Shown: one piece after another, positions 34,101 through 44,746 of the stretch
Layout of the letters: each line of letters starts with the position of its first letter
Position numbering within the stretch: the first letter of the stretch is position 1
Source: Ceratothoa steindachneri
Taxonomy: Eukaryota; Arthropoda; Malacostraca; Isopoda; Cymothoidae
Assembly (NCBI GenBank): GCA_963969495.1
Contig: OZ018317.1
Location: forward strand, 220,408,497 to 220,472,496
Reading direction: 5' to 3'
Length of the DNA: 64,000 nucleotides
The notes under the pieces: generated by a model
The model's input: the letters and a program-made list of their open reading frames with translations, nothing else
The model's database searches: none
What the model was told of the DNA's origin: nothing
Translations under genes and position numbers: made by a program

Positions 34101-34915
34101 TGGGATTATGATTCCGAATACGATGAAACCGAGATTAATAATGCCCTTAAACAAGGACTCATAGAATTCATGCTCTAATCTCCTGAGTAACTAGTTCAAG
34201 AAAAAACGTCCAGGACATACTAGATCCCCCGCGAACTCTAAGAAGGCCAAAAACAGAAGACCCACCAAACGATAAAATGCATCTAAACGTACAAAACCAA
34301 AAAAATATTAAAATCTTTACTTTAAATGTCGACTGATTGGAGAGATCAAAAAACTCATAGATTGCAACATAATTAGGCAAATTGAATAACCAGGAAAATG
34401 ACCACACTTACGTATTTAAGGTGACATTCAAGGACACTTAAATTGCGTCAAAAGCTACTGAAAAAAGGACTGCTTGCATTTTACATCAAGATAGCGCCTG
34501 AACAGATAGAAAGAGAAACATTTGTATCTCTCTTGGTCTGCTTTAAGTGCTATGCCCTCGATGACCACACGACCCAAGACTACGTTCCAGGGCATGAAAT
34601 GCTCGGAATGCTCAAGCACAGAACATAGGTGGGAACATTGTAAAAGCCAAGAAAAAAGTGCGCAAATTGCGGTAATCCACACCCCACCCTCTCGATGGCA
34701 TGTCCCTTAGAGAAAGAAAAACTAAAGAACAAAAGACTGCAAGGTTAGAACACAAGGAGAAGAAAAAGACGACGACTTACGCAGTGGCAACGGCAATGCC
34801 GGTAAACAATATAGAAAAATATAACATTAAAATTTACGGAACTCAATCCTCACCACTTCCTTTAGTTAATAAACAAAAATAAATTTTTGAAAGTCTGGCC
34901 AAAGGGAAATTTAAA
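34101..34915 (+). repeat. 815-bp tandem duplication, unit 1 (LINE B ORF1 3' half plus ORF2 start)
   Basis: The unit starts at TGGGATTATGATTCCG, runs through the C-terminal end of ORF1 (EYDETEINNALKQGL), the ORF1-ORF2 junction and the first codons of ORF2 (KNIKIFTLNVD, then TGA in place of Trp). It then jumps back into ORF1 at ATGACCACACTTACG and continues through the zinc-knuckle region (CFKCYALDDH, CSECSSTEHRWEHC, CANCGNPHPTLSMAC in shifting frames). It is repeated almost exactly at 34916-35730. Confidence 0.92.
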
Positions 34916-35730
34916 TGGGATTATGATTCCGAATACGATGAAACCGAGATTAATAATGCCCTTAAACAAGGACTCATAGAATTCATGCTCTAATCTCCTG
35001 AGTAACTAGTTCAAGAAAAAACGTCCAGGACATACTAGATCCCCCGCGAACTCTGAGAAGGCCAAAAACAGAAGACCCACCAAACGATAAAATGCATCCA
35101 AACGTACAAAACCAAAAAAATATTAAAATCTTTACTTTAAATGTCGACTGATTGGAGAGATCAAAAAACTCATAGATTGCAACATAATTAGGCAAATTGA
35201 ATAACCAGGAAAATGACCACACTTACGTATTTAAGGTGACATTCAAGGACACTTAAATTGCGTCAAAAGCTACTGAAAAAAGGACTGCTTGCATTTTACA
35301 TCAAGATAGCGCCTGAACAGATAGAAAGAGAAACATTTGTATCTCTCTTGGTCTGCTTTAAGTGCTATGCCCTCGATGACCACACGACCCAAGACTACGT
35401 TCCAGGGCATGAAATGCTCGGAATGCTCAAGCACAGAACATAGGTGGGAACATTGTAAAAGCCAAGAAAAAAGTGCGCAAATTGCGGTAATCCACACCCC
35501 ACCCTCTCGATGGCATGTCCCTTAGAGAAAGAAAAACTAAAGAACAAAAGACTGCAAGGTTAGAACACAAGGAGAAGAAAAAGACGACGACTTACGCAGT
35601 GGCAACGGCAATGCCGGTAAACAATATAGAAAAATATAACATTAAAATTTACGGAACTCAATCCTCACCACTTCCTTTAGTTAATAAACAAAAATAAATT
35701 TTTGAAAGTCTGGCCAAAGGGAAATTTAAA
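34916..35730 (+). repeat. 815-bp tandem duplication, unit 2
   Basis: Same content as unit 1. The only differences I found are single bases near 35056 and 35098, so identity is above 99 percent. A partial third unit (35731 to about 35821) follows before the sequence turns into the inverted module. Frameshifts in ORF1 are shared by both units. Confidence 0.92.
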
Positions 35731-35831
35731 TGGGATTATGATTCCGAATACGATGAAACCGAGATTAATAATGCCCTTAAACAAGGACTCATAGAATTCA
35801 TGCTCAAATCTCCTGAGTAACCAGTTCAAGA

Positions 35832-36390
35832 TCCTTGTTTAAGGGCATTAAGGGCAGTACTTCTCTTTTTTCCTGGTTATTCTTTATTCCTCTTCCGGAT
35901 AATTGTCTCCTTTTCCTTTCTCCCGAAAAGGAATGTCTGGCAAGGGCGTCTTCTATTTTTACCCTTAACTTGTCCTCCTTTGCTACGACCAGACATGATG
36001 AACACTCCAAAAAACGTACTAGTACTAGTCTACTCAAAGTACTCTACTAACTCTGCTCTCTACTCTATTGGGCATGTACTTACAGAATACTACACTATGT
36101 ATACTTTTCTCCTCAAACATAAGGAATACAAAACTGACTAATCACAGTTTAGGAAAATTTTAAGGACAACTAATATTCAAAACATAGGCACTGCTCGTTT
36201 TCCTATTTAAACGTAAGTGCTACAAAATTGGCCAATCAGAGTTAAGGAATTTTTTAAAGACAAACTAACGTTTAAATCATAAGCGCTACAGAATAATTAG
36301 CTTTGACTGCTCGATTCGGCTCAGCATGCACGGATTCTTTGAATCTCGGATACTCTGCCTCATTGCTCTCTCGAACGCTAAAAGAAATAC
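35832..36390 (-). repeat. Chimeric module 2: inverted LINE end, H2A-like start, CCAAT-containing upstream region
   Basis: On the minus strand an ATG at 35996 opens MSGRSKGGQVKGKNRRR, which resembles the histone H2A N-terminus (MSGR-KGG-VKGK). The rest of the frame is not H2A-like and meets a stop after about 39 codons. Upstream (36000-36390) lie ATTGGCCAAT at 36227, a related ACTGTGATTAGTCAG block near 36140, and TATA-like stretches near 36105 and 36208, as expected of a histone promoter. The upstream part recurs at 39804-40109. The histone link is inference from 17 residues and context. Confidence 0.45.
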
Positions 36391-36735
36391 ATTCTTCGAG
36401 AAGAATTATACACTGAAGAAATCTTCTCGCTCAAGAATCTCATTCTCAGGGAAACTTCATTCGAATTCCACGTCGATCCTGCCAACGAATTCATCCTCAT
36501 TTCTTTTCGGCGTTCTCTCACCTCTAATTCATCTACCTTACTCACTCACCTTCCCCCATTAAAAAAAGATAAAAATACACTTCATCCAGCCATCATATTT
36601 TAATATGGCCGGCTAATTTCATCACCCTCCCCTGCCTTGGAGGAATCTTGTCCGGATCGGGAAGCTGTCTATCATCAACGCCTAGTTCAAACTATGCCCT
36701 GCACTAAGTAAAGGATAATTTTAAGCTCCGAGGAA
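36391..36735. other. Unassigned region
   Basis: This sequence continues module 2 where module 3 instead joins LINE sequence. No gene is recognised. Confidence 0.35.
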
Positions 36736-38180
36736 AGCAAGTTTGAGGCCTATCCCATTGTGGAACTCAGAGTAATAGGCACCTGGTCAATGGGACTACG
36801 TTGCAAGTCTAGGGGTGTTCCAAAAAAACCTCGGGGGAGCCCAGCCAAAACTATAGAGGGAGATGAAACCGTCTCTATGTATGTTGGACGCAGCGTAGAA
36901 TATCCGAAACCCCGAGGGAGCGGCACCCCGGGCGGTGGGAGTTGATTCGAACACCGTCCACCAAAAAGTCCGTCATGTTTTACCCCTTGGAGGATCCCAC
37001 CCAGGTTCATTCATTCATGAATCATTATCCCATTACCTCATCTAAGGCAGCAACCCTAATCTGGGCACAAGTTCCTAAAGAGGCAGGGGGAACTCCTCAC
37101 TCGAAAAGAAATATAAATAACATCATTTTTTCCCCTGGAAGAATATAAATACAGGTACGAAATTAAAAAAAAAAAACATCTAGCACAATAACATCTAATA
37201 CTGGGGAACAGGCCTCCCTTGGGCCTAATGGATAACTCTCGAAGGGCACACAAAGCCAGACCGGGAAAACCCTTCAAAACCCTTCAAAAAATAGGAGTGG
37301 TTGTCCTACGTCTGAAAGACCAGTACAATGGCTATGTAGCACTGTGCGATACGGAAAAGGACTTCGACAACCTAATTAGTGAAAACGCTGCAAAGAAGCT
37401 AAAGAAAATAGGGCTTGTTGCAATCAAAAGGTCAGTAATTTGCAGAAGACTTGACCCTTGGGTAGGTGAGCACTCCGCAGACGAAATCAAGGCGGAGATC
37501 GAAAAAAATCAAGGTTATGCCAGAATAGAAGAAATAATAAGATTTAAAAAACAAAACAGAGATGACCACACTTACGTATTTAAGGTGACATTCAAGGACA
37601 CTTAAATTGCGTCAAAAGCTACTGAAAAAAGGACTGCTTGCATTTTACATCAAGATAGCGCCTGAACAGATAGAAAGAGAAACATTTGTATCTCTCTTGG
37701 TCTGCTTTAAGTGCTATGCCCTCGATGACCACACGACCCAAGACTACGTTCCAGGGCATGAAATGCTCGGAATGCTCAAGCACAGAACATAGGTGGGAAC
37801 ATTGTAAAAGCCAAGAAAAAAGTGCGCAAATTGCGGTAATCCACACCCCACCCTCTCGATGGCATGTCCCTTAGAGAAAGAAAAACTAAAGAACAAAAGA
37901 CTGCAAGGTTAGAACACAAGGAGAAGAAAAAGACGACGACTTACGCAGTGGCAACGGCAATGCCGGTAAACAATATAGAAAAATATAACATTAAAATTTA
38001 CGGAACTCAATCCTCACCACTTCCTTTAGTTAATAAACAAAAATAAATTTTTGAAAGTCTGGCCAAAGGGAAATTTAAATGGGATTATGATTCCGAATAC
38101 GATGAAACCGAGATTAATAATGCCCTTAAACAAGGACTCATAGAATTCATGCTCAAATCTCCTGAGTAACCAGTTCAAGA
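36736..38180 (+). mobile_element. LINE family B, copy B4 (leader plus ORF1)
   Basis: A 5' leader (about 36736-37218) related to that of B2 is followed by ORF1, then the copy ends in the inverted chimeric module at about 38180. ORF2 does not follow directly; a diverged ORF2 of the same family begins at 40110, after the module and a later insertion. Confidence 0.78.
37219..38160 (+). pseudogene. LINE B4 ORF1, gag-like (broken)
   Basis: The start is MGLMDNSRRAHKARPG at 37219. The first 128 codons are open: YNGYVALCDTEKDFDNL, KRSVICRRLDPWVGEHS and DDHTYVFKVTFKDT. From 37561 it equals the tandem 815-bp units. After a frameshift come GLLAFYIKIAPEQIERE and the knuckles CFKCYALDDH, CSECSSTEHRWEHC and CANCGNPHPTLSMAC, then a Lys/Glu-rich segment and KGKFKWDYDSEYDE near 38080. 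The first knuckle lacks its last Cys (Tyr instead). The ORF1 ends near TGA/TAA at 38160-38168. Confidence 0.8.
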
Positions 38181-38431
38181 TCCTTGTTTAAGGGCATTAA
38201 GGGCAGTACTTCTCTTTTTTCCTGGTTATTCTTTATTCCTCTTCCGGATAATTGTCTCCTTTTCCTTTCTCCCGAAAAGGAATGTCTGGCAAGGGCGTCT
38301 TCTGTTTTTACCCTTAACTTGTCCTCCTTTGCTACGACCAGACATGATGAACACTCCAAAAAACGTACTAGTACTAGTCTACTCAAAGTACTCTACTAAC
38401 TCTGCTCTCTACTCTATTGGGCATGTACTTA
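38181..38431 (-). repeat. Chimeric module 3, proximal part (H2A-like)
   Basis: Same as 35832-36082: inverted LINE end, H2A-like start codon at 38345 and immediate upstream region, ending in CATGTACTTA, where a LINE has inserted. The continuation is at 39804-40109. Confidence 0.7.
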
Positions 38432-39793
38432 TTTTGCATTTTGTGTATAGAAAGAACAGAGAGGGACTGCTGTAACACGGCAGTCGGGTAGTCAGAGAGG
38501 AGCGTTGCGGAAAATAATTAAGAAAGGGACAGCGAGAGTAGATAGGTCGGTGGCTATACACCGAAGTGAGGTGTTGTAGTGAGGGTGTAGGTTATGTGGT
38601 AATCGACTGGGCGAGGGTTGGGGGCAAGTCAAAGGGGGGAGGCTGACAGTCCATCCGGAAACGCGTTATTCACGATGCCTTTTTGGTTTCATGCGAAGAA
38701 TGGTACGGGTGGCAGGTGTTCGTGGGCCGCGGGATATCGCGGCGCCATCGCGTACCTTCTTACATGTAGCGAGGTGTAAAGTGGGTCTGTGGTGAGTTTT
38801 TTAAGTTGTTTTGTGAGTCTGGTGTGAGCGTAGGTGTTGAGAGGAGTTAGTTTGTTGTTGTTGTGTAGTGCGTCCATTCTCGAGTACAGCGGCGAACGGC
38901 AAGCGCACTTCAGAGCAGAGTTCTGAATGCGCTGAGCCTTTCGCTTCCAGGTGTCGCTCGAGGCTACGAGTCACAGTGGGGCGTACGTGAGAATGGGACG
39001 CACGAGTGCTTTGTATAGGTGTAGTTTTAGTTTTTTACTCGCTGGGTAGAACCTACCCAGCGATGTGTTTGTACGTGAGGCTCTTGCTTGTATTATGTTC
39101 TGGTGTAAGTTGAACCTGAGGGATTTGTCAAATGTTACCCCCAGGATTTTGGTGCACTGTGTGTATGCGAGCCTTGTTGGGTTTTGGTGGATCATGTTTG
39201 GTGTGTGTGAGTAGATTTGTAGGTTGTGCATGAAGTGATCTCTAGCGCCGTAGAGTGTAATCTGTGTCTTCTGAGGATTCGTGGCAATCAGCCATTTGTC
39301 CTCGTAGGCTGTCTTCTCGTCAAGTATTCTTTGTGCATGGAGCGCGATTTCTTCGGGGGCCCGGCCGCTGACGAGAATGGTCTCGTCGTCGGCGTAGGCC
39401 ACTATGTAAGTGTGAACGCAGTTTTCTGGTGGGCGTGGGGTGTCATTTGTGAACATGATGTAGAGTGTGGGTGCCAGAACGCTTCCTTGGGGAACGCCTG
39501 AGCGTGGTGTGAAGGGTCTTGATAGGGTGTTGTTATATCTGATGTGGCATCGTGTCCAGTGAGGTAGTGTGAGAGGAACCTTCTGGTGCAGAGAGGTAAC
39601 TCCGTGTTGTTGGCGAGTTTCCAACGGAGTCCCTTGTGCCACACCTTGTCAAAGGCCTTCTCCACGTCCTTACTAACGGAGAGAGTCTTTTGGTGTATCT
39701 GTCGTTTCTTCTGTATTCTGTCGTGTACGATGGTCACGGCCGCCTGAGTGGACCTGCCCCTCCTGAACCCGTATTGATGGGGGGAGAACCAGT
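38432..39793 (-). mobile_element. LINE family E, 5'-truncated insertion with 10-bp target duplication
   Basis: CATGTACTTA flanks the element at 38422-38431 and 39794-39803, and occurs once at the equivalent empty site, 36073-36082. The 1362-bp insert holds the reverse transcriptase and C-terminal part of a Jockey-like ORF2 on the minus strand. The 3' end (ACAAAATGCAAAAT) is only weakly A-rich. Because the insertion lies in one module copy and not in the other, it post-dates the module duplication. Confidence 0.92.
38689..39793 (-). pseudogene. LINE E ORF2, reverse transcriptase and C-terminal domain
   Basis: The frame begins at the truncation with HQYGFRRGRSTQAAVT, followed by palm A (SKDVEKAFDKVWHKGL, near 39650), the turn GVPQGSVLAPTLY (near 39490) and the catalytic box AYADDETILVSG (near 39400). 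It then continues with TKILGVTFDKSLRF and ASKKLKLHLYKALVRP to about 38970 and, after a stop, MDALHNNNKLTPLN to 38689. Only one frameshift (near 39550-39600) and one stop (near 38970) are evident, so this is the least decayed LINE here. The endonuclease is missing by truncation. Confidence 0.85.
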
Positions 39794-39803
39794 CATGTAC
39801 TTA

Positions 39804-40109
39804 CAGAATACTACACTATGTATACTTTTCTCCTCAAACATAAAGAATACAAAACTGACTAATCACAGTTTAGGAAAATTTTAAGGACAACTAATATTCA
39901 AAACATAGGCACTGCTCGTTTTCCTATTTAAACATAAGTGCTACAAAATTGACCAATCAGAGTTAAGGAATTTTTTAAAGACAAACTAACGTTTAAATCA
40001 TAAGCGCTACAGAATAATTAGCTTTGACTGCTCGATTCGGCTCAGCATGCACGGATTCTTTGAATCTCGGATACTCTGCCTCATTGTACTCTCGAACGCT
40101 AAAAGAAAT
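39804..40109 (-). repeat. Chimeric module 3, distal part (CCAAT-containing)
   Basis: Nearly identical to 36083-36390, with only a few substitutions found. It ends at AAAAGAAAT, where homology to module 2 stops and LINE ORF2 begins. Confidence 0.85.
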
Positions 40110-42520
40110 TAGAGATCTGGAAGTGTCATATATAGCTATTAAGCTGAAAATGACAACAGGGGATCTGGTAGTAGCCGGGGCATACCAACCTCCCCGTTGC
40201 TCGTACCTCCCGATCCCGAACTTCATTCGGATCTTCCAGCAACCATCTTTAGTGATCCTCCTAGGGGATCTCAATGCAAGATGCGAACTCTGCTGGATAC
40301 ACGACCCCCTTCAATGGAAATTATAAAATCTTAAAACTACTCATGAAGCGGCAGATGGTGCAAAGAGAGGGCCCTGATTTTCCCACATTTGTAACAAACT
40401 GGTCTTCAACCACTTCAGACATAATAGTGACTAACCTCAACTTCACTTTCAACATCCACAGCACTCCCAGCCCAGAAATACATTCTGATAACATCGGACC
40501 CATTACAAAGATTTCAACCTCGTCTATCCAAATTGAAATTCCCCAAAGGAAGGTATTATCAAAGACCAACTGAACCAAGTATAAGAAACATTTCAAAAAT
40601 TACAGGATAACCTCCCTGGGAGAAAGACCCCTAGAAGAAATCAACACGCACCTAAATAACATTACAAACCTCATCATAGAAGCCGATAGTATATACGTCC
40701 CCCAAACTAATTACAGAATAATCCCTGCTACGCAATGGACCGATAAAATCAAAACTAAAATGGAGGAAATTTGCAACACTTTTGAAGAAATCCGTCGACA
40801 TGGTAGCAGTAGAGAAAGTTATATACAATTAAGAGACCTCAGAAATCAAGTGAAAAATATAATCAGAAGATATACCAACACAACATGGGGCAATATCATT
40901 AGAAACATGGATATTGAAAGAGATGCAAGAAGGTTCTGGAACCAGTAAAAAAAACTTAAAGGATCCGTACCTTCAAGACACAATGTATCTGAAAGAAGGC
41001 GCAATAACAATGTATGAAAACAGAGAAATCGAAGAGAGATTTAGATAGCATTGGTCTAGGATCTTCTCTATTACCCCGTCAGGGAGAAAAAAAACTACGA
41101 TGTGGCCTATGAACAGGGCATAATCGATGGATTACAAGATAGGGAGCACGAACATTCATCCTTCACACGGGTGGACGAATCCCGCTATCAAAGGAACGAG
41201 GGAATGCCCTTCACCCTAGTACAATTTAAAGCAGCCCTAGTAACGTTTAAACAGAAAGCTCCAGGCATTAGTGAAATCACCAAAAACCACATTACAAACG
41301 CGCCCGCCAATATCCATCAAGCACTCCTCAAAGTCTTCAATGCATGCCTGAACACTGAGCATTTTCCACCAGCTTTGAAGACAGCGAGGATGATATTCCT
41401 TCCCAAACCCGGAAAACCCAAGGGCCGCATCGGCAACCTAATGGAGGAGCTACTCAATGAGAGTCTAAAGACTTCTTGGAAGAAACTGATATGCAGAATG
41501 AACAACAACACGGATTCAGGAAAAAACGAGGTACGGAGACAGCACTGGCACTCATTGCCGAAAAAATCGCAGTCGATATAGCAAGAGGCAAAAGATTGGA
41601 CTCGACACTCCGCTACATCGCCAAAGCCTTCGAAAAGGTATGGGTATCAGGCCTTGAAACAAATATAATCCAGCTCAGTCTCGAGACAAATCTAAGCAGA
41701 ATGTTGTGTAGCTATCTGGAAGACAGGAAGGCTAAAATCACCATCAACATTTACACTGGCAGTGCTTTCACTCTAAAAGCAAGGGTCCCGCAATGAGGGT
41801 GCATCAGCCCTACGCTGTAGACAATGTACACCAGTGACCTCCCTAAACCCTTGGAGGAAAGCAGGATGTATATCCAACTGGCAGACGATGTTACGCAGAT
41901 CATCGCCAGTGGTAGACAAAACCCAAGGGATATTGCACAGCGCCCTGCCAGAGAGATCATAAATATAAATAAATTCGAGAGGACACATAAAATAAAAAAC
42001 AAATAATACAAAATTTCAAATCATACCACTGAACAGAAGGAAGACGTACCGAGTCACCGCCAACAACATGTGAACCAAAGAACTACACAAGCAAAAAGGA
42101 CCCTTTCTTCTCTACAAAGATTCAATAACCTCTCTGAAGAAAACAAAAGGAAACTATACCTAGCCCTAGTTGCCTCATTTTAACGTACCCCGTCATCTCG
42201 ATTAACAATTTGTCCAAAACGTGAATGTTAAAATTACAAGTAGTCCAAAATTCCGCGACCAGATTTATAACTAACACCTCAAGACTGGAAGGAATACCAT
42301 CAATAAAACTACATTGAAGAACAAAGTTAAAACCAATTAATGAATTCCTACACGAACGTGCCAAGAAAATATGGCACTAATTAGAGGAGGAACTCCCAAA
42401 TAAAACAATAAATAAAGTTATACCCACCGGAAGAAAATACAGGAGACTACACTTTAGGCAAAGGTTTAAAAGTAGTCGAAGAAATATACAGAATAAAATC
42501 GAACCACTATATAGCTAGAC
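40110..42520 (+). pseudogene. LINE B5 ORF2 (broken)
   Basis: Endonuclease: SYIAIKLKMTTGDLVVAG and ILLGDLNARCE, then a frameshift, SAGYTTPFNGN and ISTSSIQIEIPQRK. At KTN-TGA-TKYK it has TGA where the 7-11 kb LINE has Trp, as in B1 and B2. The linker follows (40570-41100). Reverse transcriptase: ARMIFLPKPGKPKGR (near 41395), QQHGFRKKRGTETALA (near 41510), IAKAFEKVWVSGLE (near 41630; Glu replaces the palm-A Asp), a stop in the turn after RVPQ, and the catalytic MYIQLADDVTQI (near 41875). The C-terminal domain is read in pieces to about 42520 (FLHERAKKIWH). Confidence 0.82.
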
Positions 42521-42640
42521 TACCTGAGAATTACCCTAAATGAATAACTAGCTTTTAAGAAAATAATTTAGTAACTTAATAATAATAAAAATAAAATATA
42601 TCTATGTGTGTATGTATAATGAAAAAAAAAAAAAAAATAC
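40110..42640 (+). mobile_element. LINE family B-like, copy B5 (ORF2 to poly-A)
   Basis: The copy starts inside the endonuclease, directly at the module junction, and runs through the reverse transcriptase and C-terminal domain to an A-rich 3' end with 16 consecutive A at 42622-42637. Its protein is related to B1/B2 but clearly diverged (for example GAYQPPRCSYLPIPNFIR versus GAYQPPRGSYLPIPNFIQ in a conserved stretch, less alike elsewhere). The N-terminal third of the endonuclease and ORF1 are absent. Confidence 0.85.
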
Positions 42641-42984
42641 ATATAGATATACTAAGGAGACAAATAAAATTCACATAAATGTAATAAATAAGATACGGCA
42701 CTCGAGAGTGCACCAAAAATCAACATAAACTATCGAAAAGAAGAAAACTTTAAAGACAAAAAAGAAAACAAAGGCTTGAACGCTTCCTTCGAAAGAGAAA
42801 ACAATGCATAAGTAACGATTCATGAAACCAATAAAACAAAGGCTCCTATGCTGATAAGAGATAAATAAAAGTAAAATAAAGCAAAATAAAAACATAAAGC
42901 GATTGCCAGGCAACCTGGTACACACACACTCATCATCACGCACATCAATGACCTTATTACCCCATCACTATCATCACAACAATC
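42641..42984. other. Unassigned spacer, possibly Penelope 3' flank
   Basis: No gene is recognised. It lies downstream of the minus-strand Penelope-like coding region and may be its 3' untranslated part. Confidence 0.35.
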
Positions 42985-43713
42985 ATCTTATTTCTCTCAC
43001 ATATTCACCACTTTTGATATCACAATCCCAATTCCAATTGACTTTTTCAGACGTAAGCGCTGCAAAATGATCAAACACATTCAAGGAAAATCTTTGGTTC
43101 AGATAATGTTCAATAAGTAAAGGGAATTGCGATTTTGTATTAGCGGTGGTCGACGCGGAGACACCGAATGTCGGAAGTATGGTTTCGGGCTGGAGTTGCC
43201 CATTAATTGCTGCTTTCCTCATTTGGATAATGCCAGCTTGGGCCATTCGCAATCTTCTGCGATTATGTAGTCTCAGGATAATGGAGGAGTTCTTATTTAG
43301 CGTCTTACGGGTTAAGGTAGTACCGAGAGAGTGGGCATGTTTTCTAATTGCCTCATTCTGTATATGAGTCGCCTCGACAGGGTTGTGGAGGTCACGCCAA
43401 AGTACTTGAAATGGCCATTTTCGCACTCACAGACTTTACAAGAATACTCGTACACGACAATAGTCTCCTGTAGTTTGCTCGTCGGAGTGAGACAGCTGTT
43501 CTTCATGATGCAACTACTTATTTCCCTTGTCTTGTAATATATTATTAGGGTTATATCCATATTAGGGTCATTTGTGGTCACATTTTGATGTAAAATGGCT
43601 TTGAGGTCCTTTTTGTCTTCACGGTAGCCTGTGTTAATATTGGTCTTGTAAAAAAGATCGATGGTATTTTTCTTCGGTGTACACCAGGCATCAGATCCAG
43701 CGGTCAAGTTCAT
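42983..43713 (-). pseudogene. Penelope-like C-terminal region with GIY-YIG endonuclease (broken)
   Basis: A first frame (43713-43312) has TLIIYYKTREISSCIM, the linker typical of these elements, and VVYEYSCKVCECENGHF with KYFGVTSTTLSRRL. These correspond to the paired Tyr/Gly motifs; the second motif reads YFG, not YIG. A Cys pair (CKVC) sits between them. After a frameshift the next frame (43426-42983) continues with HIQNEAIRKHAHSLG and NRRRLRMAQAGIIQMR and the C-terminal tail. Confidence 0.75.
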
Positions 43714-43729
43714 TTTTCTTTTATAGCTG

Positions 43730-44746
43730 CATCAATGTATTCCTGTGGGTAGCCGTTGTTGACCAGAACGCGGGAAGCCCTATTCAGTTCAAGATTAAGA
43801 GCCCCCCACGAGGAGAAATAGAAAATTGCCTGGTTAACTAAAGTATTAATGATTGATTGTTTGTATTATTCAGGACACTCAGAGGTATAGTTTAAACATA
43901 ACCTAAGTTTGTGGCCTTAACGTACACTTGGGTCGAAAATTTAGACTCATAGGAACTGATTAGAATATCAAGGAATGGAAGGGATCCTTGATCTTCCGTT
44001 TCGTTCCTGAAATTCAAACACGAGGTCTTCTTAAATCTGTCAACTAGAGCATTAACTGGATCAAGGTTATCAGCGTTCAAAAGTATGTCGTCGATATAGC
44101 GCGCATAGATTGGAATTTCGGCGCTATATTACTTTTGAAAATCGTATTCTCAACTGCTCCCATGTATAAATTGGCAAAAACGACGTCAAGGGATGACCCC
44201 ACCGCAACGCCATCGATTTGCACGTACATTTGCCCATTGAGACCGTAGAACGGGGCTTATTTTGTGCAGGCTTGGAGGAGTTGTCGTAGAATGTCCTCTG
44301 GGGATGGTGAGAGGTGTGGATAATTAATGCCACTTACCACACTGAAGTGTGGTAAGTGGCATTAATTATCAAATCGATGGTCTCTTCCACAGAAACATTT
44401 GGGAATAGAGATTCAACGTCCATGGAAGCTAGTACGGCTGTTGGTCGAGAAGATTGAAGGATATCTAGAAAAGTCAAAAAGGAGGGCAGCGTGTAATAAA
44501 TGGAGTGTAGGGAGCGATGATCGAGTTGAGATGTTTTGCTAATTGATAAGTCACACTTGGAGTTTGACTTATGATTAAGCGGAGAGGATTTCCAAGTTTA
44601 TGCTTTTTCACATTGCCGTAGGCGTAACCCATCCTGAAGTCACCTTCGATTATAGGAATTTTCATAGGAAATAGGAGGACTGTTGATGGAACGCGCATGG
44701 ACATACCGGACTCGTGCGTACATACCCTTAACATATCCACATACAA
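43730..44746 (-). pseudogene. Penelope-like reverse transcriptase (broken)
   Basis: Visible motifs from N to C: GYAYGNVKKHKLGNPLRL near 44610; TIDLIINATYHTSV at the palindrome near 44370; VAVGSSLDVVFANLYMG near 44180; the catalytic ARYIDDILLNADN near 44095 (YIDD form); LPFLDILISS near 43970; and SSWGALNLELNRASRVL near 43800. At least four frameshifts or stops separate them. The family copies RNA at the 3' end of nicked DNA and is related to telomerase reverse transcriptases. Confidence 0.82.
44319..44370. repeat. Perfect 25-bp palindrome with 2-base centre
   Basis: GATAATTAATGCCACTTACC with ACACT is followed by GA and then its exact reverse complement. It lies within the Penelope reverse transcriptase, where the coding sequence does not predict an inverted copy, so it looks like a local inverted duplication. 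Confidence 0.95.

Noticed and set aside
34522..34710. Separate small zinc-finger gene (CSEC...HCKSQ)
   Set aside because: It is the second knuckle of the LINE ORF1 in a shifted frame, repeated in all three copies.
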